From NCBI GenBank assembly GCA_022539475.1, contig VCMS01000280.1, positions 1 to 64,000 on the forward strand: 64,000 nucleotides of DNA, written 5' to 3'. This DNA comes from Gracilaria domingensis. Its lineage: Eukaryota; Rhodophyta; Florideophyceae; Gracilariales; Gracilariaceae. The notes under the pieces are model-generated. The model did no database searches and was not told the origin of the DNA. It saw only the letters and a list, made by a program, of their open reading frames with translations. How positions within the stretch are numbered: the stretch's first letter is position 1; every line of letters begins with the position of its first letter. This document shows, one piece after another, positions 31,757 to 42,400 of this stretch. A program made the translations under genes and the position numbers.

Positions 31757-32693
31757 ATGTCCGACGATAATGACACGATCCCTACAACCTTGCTATTTTG
31801 CCCACTCGTTCTGCTCAACGGAGACGATGATGGTGAACATAATGAACAGGAAATCAGACTCAACGAACAGGATGCCGGCAATGCTTCGGACTTATTTGTT
31901 TACAAAGGACGCCTAACTACTCTTCCCAGAGAACAAGATCCCGTCAGTCCAGCCTCTCTCTCCTCCAAATCAGCCAAGCATTTCTTCTGTCCAGTGTGCG
32001 ACCACCGCGTGAAGGTAACAGCCGAGAAAATATTTTGCACTTCTTGCAATTGGAATGCAATGGAAGCAGGCATCCACTCTGTGTCAGAGCTGTTGCAAAG
32101 CGAGGCAGATCCATACTCTTTGCTGTCACAACGGTTTGAAGAACTTGTGAAAATCGTCCGCGGAGAGCTACGAGAGGAAGATTTACACGAGGTCAACAGC
32201 ATACCAACGACAGAAAACGAAGCATTGTTCGGCCCTTTCCGAATGGAAGACCTTATAGAGCGCCGCATGCAGAAAGACCGGTTGTTCAGAAAGAAGGAGC
32301 CAGCTCGCCGTCGTCTCGCGAGCTCCGGTGTGGAAATCCTACATGGAAAAGCTGAGAACGCGGAAACAGTTCTACCAAAACTGCAAGTAGATTTGTGTGG
32401 TGCTGAAGCGGTGGTACAGCTACAAAACGCTAGAGTGGAAGATGTTACGGTGTTGGTATGCGCTGCCGGTGAAGACGATGGACAGGCGCTGACACTAGGC
32501 GCCGATGTGATTGGTGAAGCACGAATATGTATTGCAGACGGGGCGATTCGCCGTGAACGTGATGGGGGGTGTGGTTGAACTAGACCTGTGGTTTTGTTTC
32601 GAAAGTGGCGAGTACGCCAGTAATCAGTTTGGAGTGAGGGTGTTTGCAAGGTTCTCGAGACAAGTTCTGGGCGGGGTGACCGTTATAGACTAG
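31757..32693 (+). pseudogene. Dynactin subunit 4 (p62)-like gene with a late frameshift
   Basis: ATG 31757 opens 273 codons. An acidic start is followed by HFFCPVCDHRVKVTA and IFCTSCNW, a pair of CxxC motifs in the order CPVC...CTSCNW, resembling the p62 finger FDCPGC...CGFCRW. A helical segment (LLSQRFEELVKIVRGELREE) and a beta-rich tail with ARVEDVTVLVCAAGEDDGQA follow, as in the p62 C terminus. Near 32530 the frame shifts: the next frame continues with FAVNVMGGVVELDLWFCFES and stops at 32693, completing the expected fold. p62 binds the pointed end of the dynactin Arp1 filament. The match is by motif order only. The frameshift suggests a pseudogene or a sequence error. Confidence 0.4.
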
Positions 32694-32960
32694 AGACGAG
32701 CAGGGCCTAACTTTCCTTGGAGAACGCAGCTTGGGGCAAAGTTTCGGAATACGACAAGGCGATGTGGTGGACAGACGCGGCAACGCAGCGTACTGCCACA
32801 ATGAGCTCGCGCTCCGACGTGAGTCTACAGAGCAGTCGACTTATCTGCGCGCGCGCGCGAGCGCCGCTGCGCAGCCGCCCACGTCCGCACTGCTGTCCGA
32901 CGTGAGCACACGCACTGCTGTCACGTATATTATCTCAGCGCTCCACTCCGTTCGCGCCGC
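32694..32960. other. Intergenic DNA
   Basis: A short stretch with no coding signal between the p62-like gene and the TATA element. Confidence 0.4.
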
Positions 32961-32967
32961 CGCATCT

Positions 32968-33092
32968 TAGGTTATATAGACGACACGCCCCCCCTGTTCC
33001 ACGCTGCTCCTCCGCTGCTGCGCGCCTACCTTCCCATCCATCACCGGTCCATCATGTCGTCTAAGCACTCCAAGTCTTATTCTTCTTCCTAG
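32968..33092 (+). promoter_or_regulatory. TATA-type promoter with a truncated 12-codon ORF
   Basis: GGTTATATAGACGAC at about 32970 is a TATA box. A C/T-rich leader and ATG 33054 follow. The frame reads MSSKHSKSYSSS and stops at TAG 33090-33092. Leader and start look genuine but the gene behind them is missing or decayed. Confidence 0.4.
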
Positions 33093-33937
33093 GCGTATGC
33101 ATGGCACCGTAAGTGGCAGAGAGATGTGAGAGCAAGACAGCCAGTAGCACGAAATCGGCCACAGAGACACCGAACTGATGGCGATTCCAATATAAACTGA
33201 GATGAATGGATGAGCGCGTAATTGGAGCAGCGCTTGATGGGAGGGATATGGTGCAGAGGTTCGTATCTCAACTTGTGGAGTGTGCAGTGTCAATGAGGTT
33301 GCACACTTTACAAGTTGAGATACGAACCTCACGAGAGCTCTTTGCCGGAATGTTCAGTGTTGCCTGAAGTATATCGTCAACTATATTTCGTCCTGTAGCC
33401 AAGAGAACATGTCGCAACTTGCATCGCGAGGAATAGGCCAAAGCCGCTAATCTTGTCAGATTTTTATTGAGATCAGAAGGACCGACTGGTGTAGTGAACA
33501 ATTTGTACGTAAAAGCTGTGCTTTGTTGCGCACACAACATCAGTATCTCGCGCTCCCATGGAATAGGTTTTTGTAGCACACGAATGTCGAAATATGGGAG
33601 CAAAGGATGAGGGCAAAGCCTGAAGAGGACGAGCGGGCCCACTCGTGATTCACGTGCAGTATCTCCATGTACAAGTTCAATGCTCTGTAACTAACAGGTT
33701 GCACGCTGCTATATAGATACGTGCTTCTCCCCCCAGTGTGCAAAGTTTACCTACAGCAGATATACCACTTCGCCGCTCGGTGCTGTTAGCCATGGAGAAT
33801 GATGTGCATGGCGTTGGCGGACAGTGACGCCGTTCAGAGGCAGCGTAATCATCTTGATGATCATGATCATAATCTCACCACAATTTCGATTCGATGCATC
33901 TTTTGAAACAATTCGTCACCAGAGAACAATGACATGA
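33093..33937. other. No recognised gene; contains one hairpin
   Basis: Minus-strand frames at 33268-33642 and 33540-33743 lack motifs. The only structure seen is the hairpin at 33256-33330. Confidence 0.35.
33256..33330. repeat. Hairpin: 30-bp arms (two mismatches), 15-nt loop
   Basis: GAGGTTCGTATCTCAACTTG starts the left arm (33256-33285). 33301-33330 is its reverse complement apart from two positions. Confidence 0.9.
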
Positions 33938-33994
33938 TGCGTAATGGTCGTCAGACATGATGTCATTGACATCATGTCTGACGACCATTACGCA
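33938..33994. repeat. Perfect hairpin: 28-bp arms, 1-nt loop
   Basis: TGCGTAATGGTCGTCAGACA begins the left arm (33938-33965). 33967-33994 is its exact reverse complement, with a single T at the centre. It lies 120 bp from the young retrotransposon. Confidence 0.95.
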
Positions 33995-34113
33995 CAAACA
34001 CCTGTGTCTTGCTCGAACCTCCCCGGCGCTTGCACGTGTCATCTGAACAGCACGAAGTACGCTTGCGTCACCTTTGATTACAGTATGTAACTTTACTGTT
34101 TGTGTCATGAATG

Positions 34114-34118
34114 GAACT
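34114..34118 (+). other. Target-site duplication, left copy (GAACT)
   Basis: GAACT precedes the TG of the 5' LTR and is repeated exactly after the 3' LTR (44925-44929). Five bases is typical for Ty3/gypsy integration. Confidence 0.95.
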
Positions 34119-34274
34119 TGTGGGGAAGAAAAGAGGGGTGAAGGAAAAGTGAGCGGTGCATGCGCTGCGCCGCTCATTTTTTTTTTTGAAGAATACGCCG
34201 ACACGCGCAGGGCGCACAACTTCTGTAAGCGGGCCAGTAAAATTTCGAGGAGCGGCGCAATAATGTGCGACGCA

Positions 34275-34609
34275 TCATTGCGGCGCCCCTGGCATACGAA
34301 TATTATACCGCGAATTACGCCGCGCGTATACAGCGTCGGCGCCTGGCTGATAAGGTCCATAAGGCGGCGCCGGTGCGCGTAGACGTCGAAATTCCCGGTA
34401 GAAACCTCTCGGAGAAACTGCTCCAATTCTCCGAGAAGCGCTTCCGAAAACCCAAACCCCACGACTTCCTGGGGCAGGGTGTGTTCGGCATCCTGGACAG
34501 TGGGGGCGGCGGCCGGTGCCGGAACCGCCTCCACGTCCACGACAGGGCCGAGCCCAGATAAGGACTCGTTGGCTGGCGATGGGACCGGGCTGGTAACGTG
34601 ATCCTTCAT
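34275..34609 (-). CDS. Antisense ORF in U3 of the 5' LTR
   Basis: ATG 34609-34607 opens a frame that runs through U3 and, in this copy, out of the LTR to 33875 (244 codons). The 130 residues shared with the other LTR comprise a Pro/Ala-rich first third and a helix-forming part (FGFSEALLGELEQFLREVST, LMDLISQAPTLYTRGVIRGI, IIAPLLEILLARLQK). No family is recognised. A gene on the antisense strand of U3 would need its own promoter. Overlapping frames on the other strand are also open here, so GC-rich composition could explain it. Confidence 0.35.
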
Positions 34610-34711
34610 GACGAAATGTAGTTGATAGGTTGACGAACGATAGAGATAGGAGCATAAGACGCACGAGACTCCTTCTTATAGTCTAGATCATAGGTTAGTG
34701 TGCATCTGAAT

Positions 34712-34736
34712 TTGCCATGACCGCAGGTCATGGCAA
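34712..34736. promoter_or_regulatory. Perfect palindrome in U3
   Basis: TTGCCATGACC, GCA, GGTCATGGCAA. Further half-sites (TTGCCATGATGGCAGGTCAT, TTGCCAGCATGGCGGTATGA) follow within 70 bp. It sits about 260 bp upstream of the TATA box, so it is a plausible regulator-binding cluster. Confidence 0.6.
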
Positions 34737-34981
34737 GTGTAATTGCCATGATGGCAGGTCATGGCAGTGTCATTTGCCAGCATGGCGGTATGACACCTTG
34801 TCATAGGTACACGTGCATTCCACGACGAAGGCTGCGTGGCGTAGGCGCCCCCTGCGGTGGCAAATGCGCCAAACATATCTACCGTCTACACCTCTCATTG
34901 GGTAGGGCGGTAGATACAACGCCGCCATTGGCCAAGCCCACCGTACCGCCGATTCTCGCCTGGAATCGACGGTGCGGTTGT

Positions 34982-34990
34982 GCATAAAAG
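34982..34990 (+). promoter_or_regulatory. LTR TATA box
   Basis: GCATAAAAG is followed by a GC-rich start region and a long pyrimidine-rich leader. It is present in both LTRs (43491-43499 in the right copy). Confidence 0.65.
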
Positions 34991-35617
34991 TGCCGGAGCA
35001 GTCGCCTCCGACTCAACTCCGGCCAGACCACTTCCCTTCGACGACCTTCCCCCCTACCCCACCACAACCTTCCAATCTCTCTCCTTTTCCCTTTGTCGTC
35101 CTCAACCTTTCCTCATCCCCTACTTCTCTCTCTACTTCTCCCCTTGGCGGCCTGGTCTCACCGCCCTCCCTCGCTCACTGCCACTCACACTGACCCTCTG
35201 TCTGGGCTCGCCCTGTGTGAGTAGGCAAAGCGTCTGCACCACCCTTCCATTGGGTTAGCCTTGTGCAGGCGTGACTCTGCCTTTCATTATCCGCTTTGTT
35301 TGGCCTTTCTTGTCTCTTTTGTTCCCTTCGTTGGTTTCTTTCGCTGTTGTTGTTCCATCTGCCACTCTGTCTTGCCCGAACTACCGTTGTTGTTGTCATC
35401 TTCGTTTGTTCCCCGTTTCTTGCTGTTTGGCGGCCTTCTGCTGCCTGCATCCGTTCTATTGCTTCCCGTTTCGGCCTTGGCCCCTGGTTTTGCTGGTTCT
35501 TTCGCGTTGCGATTCTGTTCCTCACATAGTGTTGCTTTGCACCTGTTGTTGCTAGACGCACTGTGTGATACAGCGTAAGGTTGTCCTTAACCTACGGCCC
35601 TGAGGCAATCGTTCAAG

Positions 35618-36118
35618 AGTAAGTTGCCTACAGCTACTCTTTTGGCATTTTGTGTGACTACTAACGTTTCGTTTGTTTCACATCAAGTGCCAAGGTCTAT
35701 TGTTTCATCCAGCGAGTATTCGTCCGTGGTCGATCCGGACGAGCGTATAGAAGAAGTCCCCGATCCCGTTCCTCAGATAAAGAAGTCGGCTGTTCAGCCT
35801 CTTGACGGGCCACGCGAGCGCCACATCTTTCGTGTAGCCCATCAGAAGGAGAAGCGCCGTCGTAACCCTCCGCCGCGTAAGCGAATCTTCAAACGCTGTC
35901 GTGTCTGTGACATCAAGGTCCAGAGCCAGCGTCAGCTTGAAGTCCATCAAGCCGGCCGTCGCCATCGCAGAGCTTTGCGCCGTGCAAACTACACCGAGCT
36001 GGACATTCACTGCAGGGCTTGCGACATCCGGTTCTCTGAAGCCCACGATCTGCGCGTCCACTACAGGAGCCGCCGTCATCGTGCGACACTTAGAAAGAAG
36101 AACAATACTATCTTTTAG
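35618..36118 (+). CDS. LTR-encoded two-finger C2H2 (jaz/U1-like) protein; AUG made by splicing
   Basis: Open coding sequence from 35591 to TAG 36116-36118 has no ATG in frame. A strong intron is visible: donor GTAAGT at 35619, branch site TACTAAC at 35659-35665, and the first AG after it at 35686-35687 (69 nt). Joining A35618 to TG35688 creates ATG with A at -3. The predicted protein is 143 residues. Residues 1-68 are acidic then basic, with a KRRRNPPPRKR stretch. Finger 1 has C71, C74, H87, H93 and finger 2 has C109, C112, H125, H131. Both are C-x2-C-x12-H-x5-H, the spacing of jaz/U1C-like fingers that often bind double-stranded RNA. It lies upstream of gag in the element RNA. An RNA-binding role is inference. 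Confidence 0.7.
   Translation, partial: SKLPTATLLAFCVTTNVSFVSHQVPRSIVSSSEYSSVVDPDERIEEVPDPVPQIKKSAVQPLDGPRERHIFRVAHQKEKRRRNPPPRKRIFKRCRVCDIKVQSQRQLEVHQAGRRHRRALRRANYTELDIHCRACDIRFSEAHDLRVHYRSRRHRATLRKKNNTIF
35619..35687 (+). other. Predicted 69-nt intron
   Basis: The GTAAGT donor, consensus TACTAAC branch, pyrimidine-rich stretch and first downstream AG are all present. It is identical in the 3' LTR at 44128-44196. Confidence 0.7.
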
Positions 36119-36403
36119 AGCACAGGTCTCTCCTTTCATTGTCCAGTTGCGACACATTTCTATTCATATCTCATTACATATATTATCCTTGTTTGTTCTT
36201 CTTTATCTTCTTGTCTATCGTTTGGTATCCCTCTTCTGTTCTTGTGTTCGTGCCTTGTTGTTTGGCTTCTGCCGCACTCTATCTACGTAAGCTTATATTT
36301 GGCTAGTGCTTCTTCGTCCGATTGGACTGGTACTCTACGAGAGCAAACTTTATTTTTATCGTTTTTGCCCCCTTTGGCTGCAACCGCCGACGCCATCACC
36401 AAA

Positions 36404-39400
36404 ATGGCGTTTTCATGGTACTCTCGCCGAGGTGCCCTTGGCCCCGATACTATGGACACCTCGACGCCTCTCTTCGACGGATACAATTCCGATGTCCGTC
36501 GATTTCTCTTTTTCTTCGAGAACGTTGCCACCAGTGGAAAGCCTGATGAGGAGCGTTCCTCCGAAATCTTGGGCTTCCTAAGTGGTGACGCCTTCGATCA
36601 TTATTATAATAATTTCTCTGTAGATGGCGTGCTCACCCCGAACGCGGCCAACTACATATCAGTTAAGAAGTCCCTGCTCGATCGCTTTGGCGCTGCTGAG
36701 GAACCCGAGGAGTATATCCGAGAAGCGGTGACTGCCCGTTTGGACTACGGTGATCTCCTTGGTTCCCTCCAGCGCATGGACGCTTGCTTCGACAAGGCCG
36801 AGTTCAACGCGAAGGCCAAGTTCGGCCTTCTCCGTAAAGCGGTTATGGAGTACGCAGACCTAGCTCAGTTTGTGATATTCCGCGGAGCAAGCGACTATAA
36901 GTCGTTGAAAGACCTCATCAAATCCTTTGTGGCCGGCAAGAAGGCCCTCGGAGCAGGCGGTTCACTGGCGTTTATGCCTCCTCCGAAGAAAGTGTTACAA
37001 AGGAGGCCCGTCGACCCTTCTGATAGGGATCCCACTGCAGACAAGGTGGATCAGCTAGCTAGTCAGCTGGCAGAACTCACTCTCTTGATGAAGAAGAAGT
37101 CAGGACCACCTCCGAAGGCTGATGGAGAGCAAGTTTGTGGCTACTGTCAGAAGCCTGGTCATTTTTCTACTCGCTGTCCACAGAATCCGCATCGCGATAC
37201 GCGTTGTGGGGGCTGTGGAAAGATGGGGCATTCCATCGCAACGTGTTGGAAGCGCCATTCGGAAAAGAAGGTCCGTTTCGATGCCGACAATCAGAAAGAA
37301 ATCCCGGAAGTTCCCAGACCCAACCAAGTTTCTGTAGTCACCGAGGATAACCTTCAGGATCGCGAAACTGTAGCGATGGCCAAACGAGCCGCTGATGGCG
37401 CCCCATTGCCAAACCAGGCCCGCCTGGAACATCGGGTTGGTGTCAAGGAGCTTCTGAACCCAGCAAGCGACACCCTATTTCGCTTGATACGCTCAGCCAC
37501 GCGTAATCGATCCAGAAAGCCTAAGAAGGTCTCCACAAAGAAGCTCTCTGGTAAGTCAATGCTCCAGGTGCACGCCGGAAAGTATAACGTAATGGAGGAG
37601 CTCGCGAATGCCCCGACCGGGCTCACATTCGGTCAACTCATTCGCGGGGACGCCGATGCGGCCAAGAAAGATCTGCGTCGAATCATCTCTGGCCGTTCAA
37701 CGACCAGAAAGGTCAATGCGACCCAGGTCGAGCGTGAAAACTCTCGTCTTAAGGTTGTGCCTATTACAGTCTATGGGACCATGACCCAAGCCCTTTTGGA
37801 CTGTGGCGCTGTCCCGAATCTAATGTCAGCAGAACTAGCGGACCATCTGCTACTGACACCGAACCCCACTGAAAGGACGATTAAAGTAGCTGATGGCAAT
37901 GTTGCCCGCATTCGTGGTACTCTAGAGGGCGTTCCTGTAAGGTTCGATGACCTCCGAGTATCCCTCGAGTTTCTTGTTATCGAGAAGCCCCCCTTCGATG
38001 TAATCATCGGGAACCCCACGCTAGAAAAGCTGCATGCCTGTATCGATCTTGGTACACAAGAAGTCACCATGAGTTACAACAAGAAGCACGTCGTTATAGG
38101 ACTCGACTCCGATCGTTCCGGATTAGAAGCATTTGTCCCGTTTTCTGAGACAGATAGCGAAGATTTCACGTCAGACTCTGATGCTATCCCGTCTGACTCT
38201 GAAGATGAGTCGGAGGACTTTGCTAACCTCCCCCTTCCAAAGCAGCGAACCCCTGGTGGCGCCGAAGTGACCTTAGTGGCAGTAATGGAAAGGGATGGGG
38301 ACGCAGGATCCCAGGATGGCGAAGAGGAGAACGATGGTGAGGAAGAACCCGCCAATGTGACAGCGCAGCCCACCCGAGCCGGGCCGTCCGAAGGACCTCA
38401 AGTATCTGACCAAGCCCGTCGACCGATTCAGGCTGAAGATTCCCACGGCCCTAACTTCACCTGGCGTACCATCGGGACTCAGATCCATCTGGATAGTTTG
38501 ACCGCGGAGCGTGGGGAGAACCCCCATGCAAATAATGTGCATATTGCCGGACCCGATGGCCCACAAATTCCTCCAGAGGGAGAAAGGGTGGCAGTCGGAC
38601 CAGCACCGCGTCAGCAATCCCAGCTGATCTCCCAGTATGATGATGACGAGGATCGACGATTCGAAGACGCGGAGGAAGAAGTGCAGGCAGATCCCCCTGT
38701 CGAAGAAAGGTCCGGACCCAATCCCTCCTCCTTCCAGAGCGAGTCTACGGATACCAGCGTACAGCCAGAAGATGTGAATGTCGTGATTCCTACAAGTATT
38801 GCACCCAGAGCTAATAACGCCAGCGAGGACAGTAAAGTCCGGCCTCCTGACGATGGGCCCGTAGGTGAAAGCCCGGCGGAGTTCCCAGACGGTGGTGACG
38901 ATGAGGACGACTCCTCACCGGAGGAAGTAGACCTCATTGGCTCACCACTTTACCGCGACCCTGTCCTTACTATCCCGATCAGAGACGAAGTAGTTCTGCT
39001 TCCTTTAGCCGAAGGCCAGTCAGTTACTGACTTCTTGGACGTACGGGTTCAATTGCGACATCCAGTACCGTCACCCGCGCATACCCCTCATCTAGAAGCA
39101 CAGAACCTACCGCTCAACCGCGTAGGAATGCTAGAGGACGACGACTCCGGCGGTTATGTCATAGCATTTGAAGAAGAACTACCTCCGGACGAAATCGACG
39201 CCCAGACCCCGGGAGAAGATGAACATTCACAAGACCCAAGCCGCGACGAGGAAGTTGTGGCCGAGCCTACGTGCCCAGCGCAAGACATTGAGTATTCTCT
39301 GCAAGACCCAATTGCGCAAGATTCACTCGGTCGCACGCTCGACCGACGCGATTACCCCCCCGACACCAACAAGGAGGAGGTGATTCTAGAACGGATCTCT

Positions 39401-42400
39401 CATCTCCCAAGGGATAGACGGGTGGACCTCCTCGCTGTTCTGGATAACTTGAATGTCACAGCATGGTCCTTGTATGATCTTAGGCCCTCTGACGTGCCGG
39501 TAACGCACAGGTTTGACCTCAGTGTCCGGACCCCAATTCATTCGAAGGTCCGAAGGCTACCCCCAAAGCATGACGACGTTGTTCGGAAAGAGGTTGACAA
39601 AATGTTGTCCGCCGGGATCATCAAGCCGTCCACCTCTCCTTGGTCCTTCCCAGTTGTCATCGCACATAAGAAGGATGGAAAGCCCCGGTTCTGTGTCGAC
39701 TATCGCGGTCTGAACCAGGTCATGACGCCCGATAGGTGGCCCCTACCAAACATGGAACAGATCTTTGACGATTTGGGCGGTTGTTCGTTGTTCACGACCC
39801 TAGACCTTTTCTCCGGATACTGGCAGGTGCGTATGGCCCCTGACTGCAAAGAAATGACGACTTTTGTTTGTCGTCAGGGAACCTTCCAGTTTGAAGTCAT
39901 GCCTTTTGGTCTCATGAATGCCCCAGCCACGTTTCAAAGAATGATGGACGCGGTCCTTCATGGGGTGGAGTTTGCTCGCGTCTATATAGACGACGTTGTC
40001 ATCTTCTCGAGAAGCCTGGAAGAACATTTGTACCACCTAACCAGGGTTCTCGAGATCCTTGCAAGTCATGGTCTGAAGATAAAAATATCCAAATGTGATT
40101 TTGCACAGCCCCGTATCAAACTGCTTGGTCACGTCATCGACAAGGAAGGCACTTCGGTTGATCAAGACAAGATCGACGTCATCCAAAAGGCCCCCGAACC
40201 CTCGACGGTAACCGAGCTCCGAAGTTTTCTCGGTCTAGCCAGTTATTATCGAAGGTTCATAAAGGATTTCGCAGATACGTCAGCAGTATTGCATGCTGCC
40301 ACTACAGGGAAGGGAAAGCTGAATTTCACCAATGAGATGAAGACAGCGTTTAATGATCTAAAGGGAAAGTTAGTATCCCCGCCGGTCTTAGCATTTCCCG
40401 ACTTTGAGAAGCCTTTTAGAGTTGAAACCGATGCTTCTTCAGTCGCGCTTGGTGCCGTTCTGTCACAAAAGAAAGAGGACGGAATGTATCACCCAATTCA
40501 ATTTGCCAGTCGCACGCTTAATGCCGCCGAGCGAAAGTATTCTACTTGCGAAAAGGAGGCCCTAGCCGTGGTCTTTGCCTTGAAGAAGTTTCGCATGTAT
40601 CTACTCGGAGGTCTCCCCTTTGAGCTTGTTACGGACCACCAAGCTCTGAAGTATGCATTCCAAAAGAAGGACATTCACGGGCGCCTAGCCCGATGGATGG
40701 ACCTGCTAGCGGAATACGAGTTCGTTATAGTCTATAGATCTGGCGACAAGAATCGGGCTGCCGACTATCTCTCTCGCTTTGCCGTTGGGGATCCGCCGGA
40801 GCCGGATGATGACGTGTCTGTTGTACTGAATGCGACGGACGAAGTCTATGACTTGGAGCCCTTCTGCGCGCACATCAAGTTGTACCTTGCCGCTTTTTCT
40901 TTTCCTGAAGGAGACCCTAAGATTCGCGCTTTGATTAAGAGGAATGCGAAGAAGTTCTTCCTATGGGAAGGTCTCCTCTATCGCCGTACCAAGAAAGGAT
41001 TAAGAGTGGTACCCTCTGTAAGCAAGCGCCGTGGCATCCTCTCATCCTTTCATGATGACATAGGACATTGGGACTTGGAGGCTACTAAGGATCTGGTCCA
41101 GTTCCGATTCTGGTGGCCTGGAATGTACCCCGACATCGTTTCATATGTTCGCAGTTGTGATGGGTGTCAGTTCACAACACCCCTGCTTAAGTACCGGCCA
41201 GGACAACGAGCCCCATTGACTGGTCTATTTCATACATTCTCTGTGGACTTCGCCGGTTCTCTTCCGTCTACCAGGAATGGCAACCGTTTTGCCCTGATTG
41301 GTGTAGAACACATAACAGGATGGCCTATTGCCGCGGCCTACGGTAATCAGACCTCTACCACCGTCATTCACTTTGTTCGATCTCAGATCGTTTCCCCGTT
41401 TGGTCCCCCGCTGACAATCGTGTCCGACAACTTCAGTTCCTTCAAAGCCAAGGCAGTCGAAGCATACATGGAAAGTAAGAAGATATCCCTCAAGCCCACC
41501 ATGGACTATGCCCCTATGTCTAATGGCCGTGCTGAAAGAATGGTTGGAACCATCAAGAAATCAATTGCCAAGACAATCTTCAATAAGGGACAAGAATGGG
41601 ATGAAGCCCTCGAGCAAATACTTCACGGATACAGGAGGCGCCGGCTGGGTGGCGGGTTCTCTCCTTTTGAGCTCATGTATGGCACAGTCCCACGGATGAG
41701 CTCAGACGACCTACCCCCGCTCATCGTAGATCCAACCCCCACTAATCGTCATCATGAACTACTTGCAAATTCCGCAGGCAGAGCTTCCAGAGTTCTATCT
41801 CAACCCAATCGACAAGACGACCCCAAGTCCGGGCACCGGTTCAACGTCGGTGATGAGGTCTTGGTGATACATGGGAAGGCTCTGAATCCCAACGTGAAAT
41901 GGCCTGCCTTTCAGTCAAAATTCTACGGACCCTGTAAGGTGGTTAAGGCCAGGCACCCCCGATATGTCCTAGTGTCCTCTCATAATCGCTGCACTAGAGA
42001 AGGGGTCCACGCCCGCCGGCTCAAGCGGTATCATCGCCGACCAGTTCATCTGCAGGACGAGGTGGTAGCCACTATTACGGAAGGCGAAGACACCCCTGTG
42101 CCATATCCCACTCAGATCACTGTAATGCCACTCCGCGTTGACTACAATATCCTCACTGCACCCCACCTCTCGTGTCACTTTATCATTGGAGGGAAGAGCA
42201 TACATTCATGGCTTAGCCCTTTAAACGTCTCTATCCCAGAGGTGGAAAGGGTTACCTGGACGCTGACGCATGCCTCACTCGCCCTGTTCTCAATCTCGGG
42301 CCCGTTCTTGAGTCGTAGAGGAGGATCTATCTTAAGAGCATTATTTCGAAGTGTGCACCAGAACTACGGAAGTAATATCGCGCCAGAATTCGTGGTATAT

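Larger units (their letters stand above)
34119..36415 (+). repeat. 5' LTR (2297 bp)
   Basis: It starts TGTGGGGAAG and ends GGCGTTTTCA. A likely TATA box (GCATAAAAG) at 34982-34990 places the transcript start near 35015, giving a U3 of about 0.9 kb and an R-U5 of about 1.4 kb. U3 holds an antisense frame and a 25-bp palindrome. R-U5 starts with a C/T-rich leader (35020-35200) and carries the zinc-finger gene. The Gag ATG (36404) lies inside the last 12 bases of the LTR. Confidence 0.97.
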
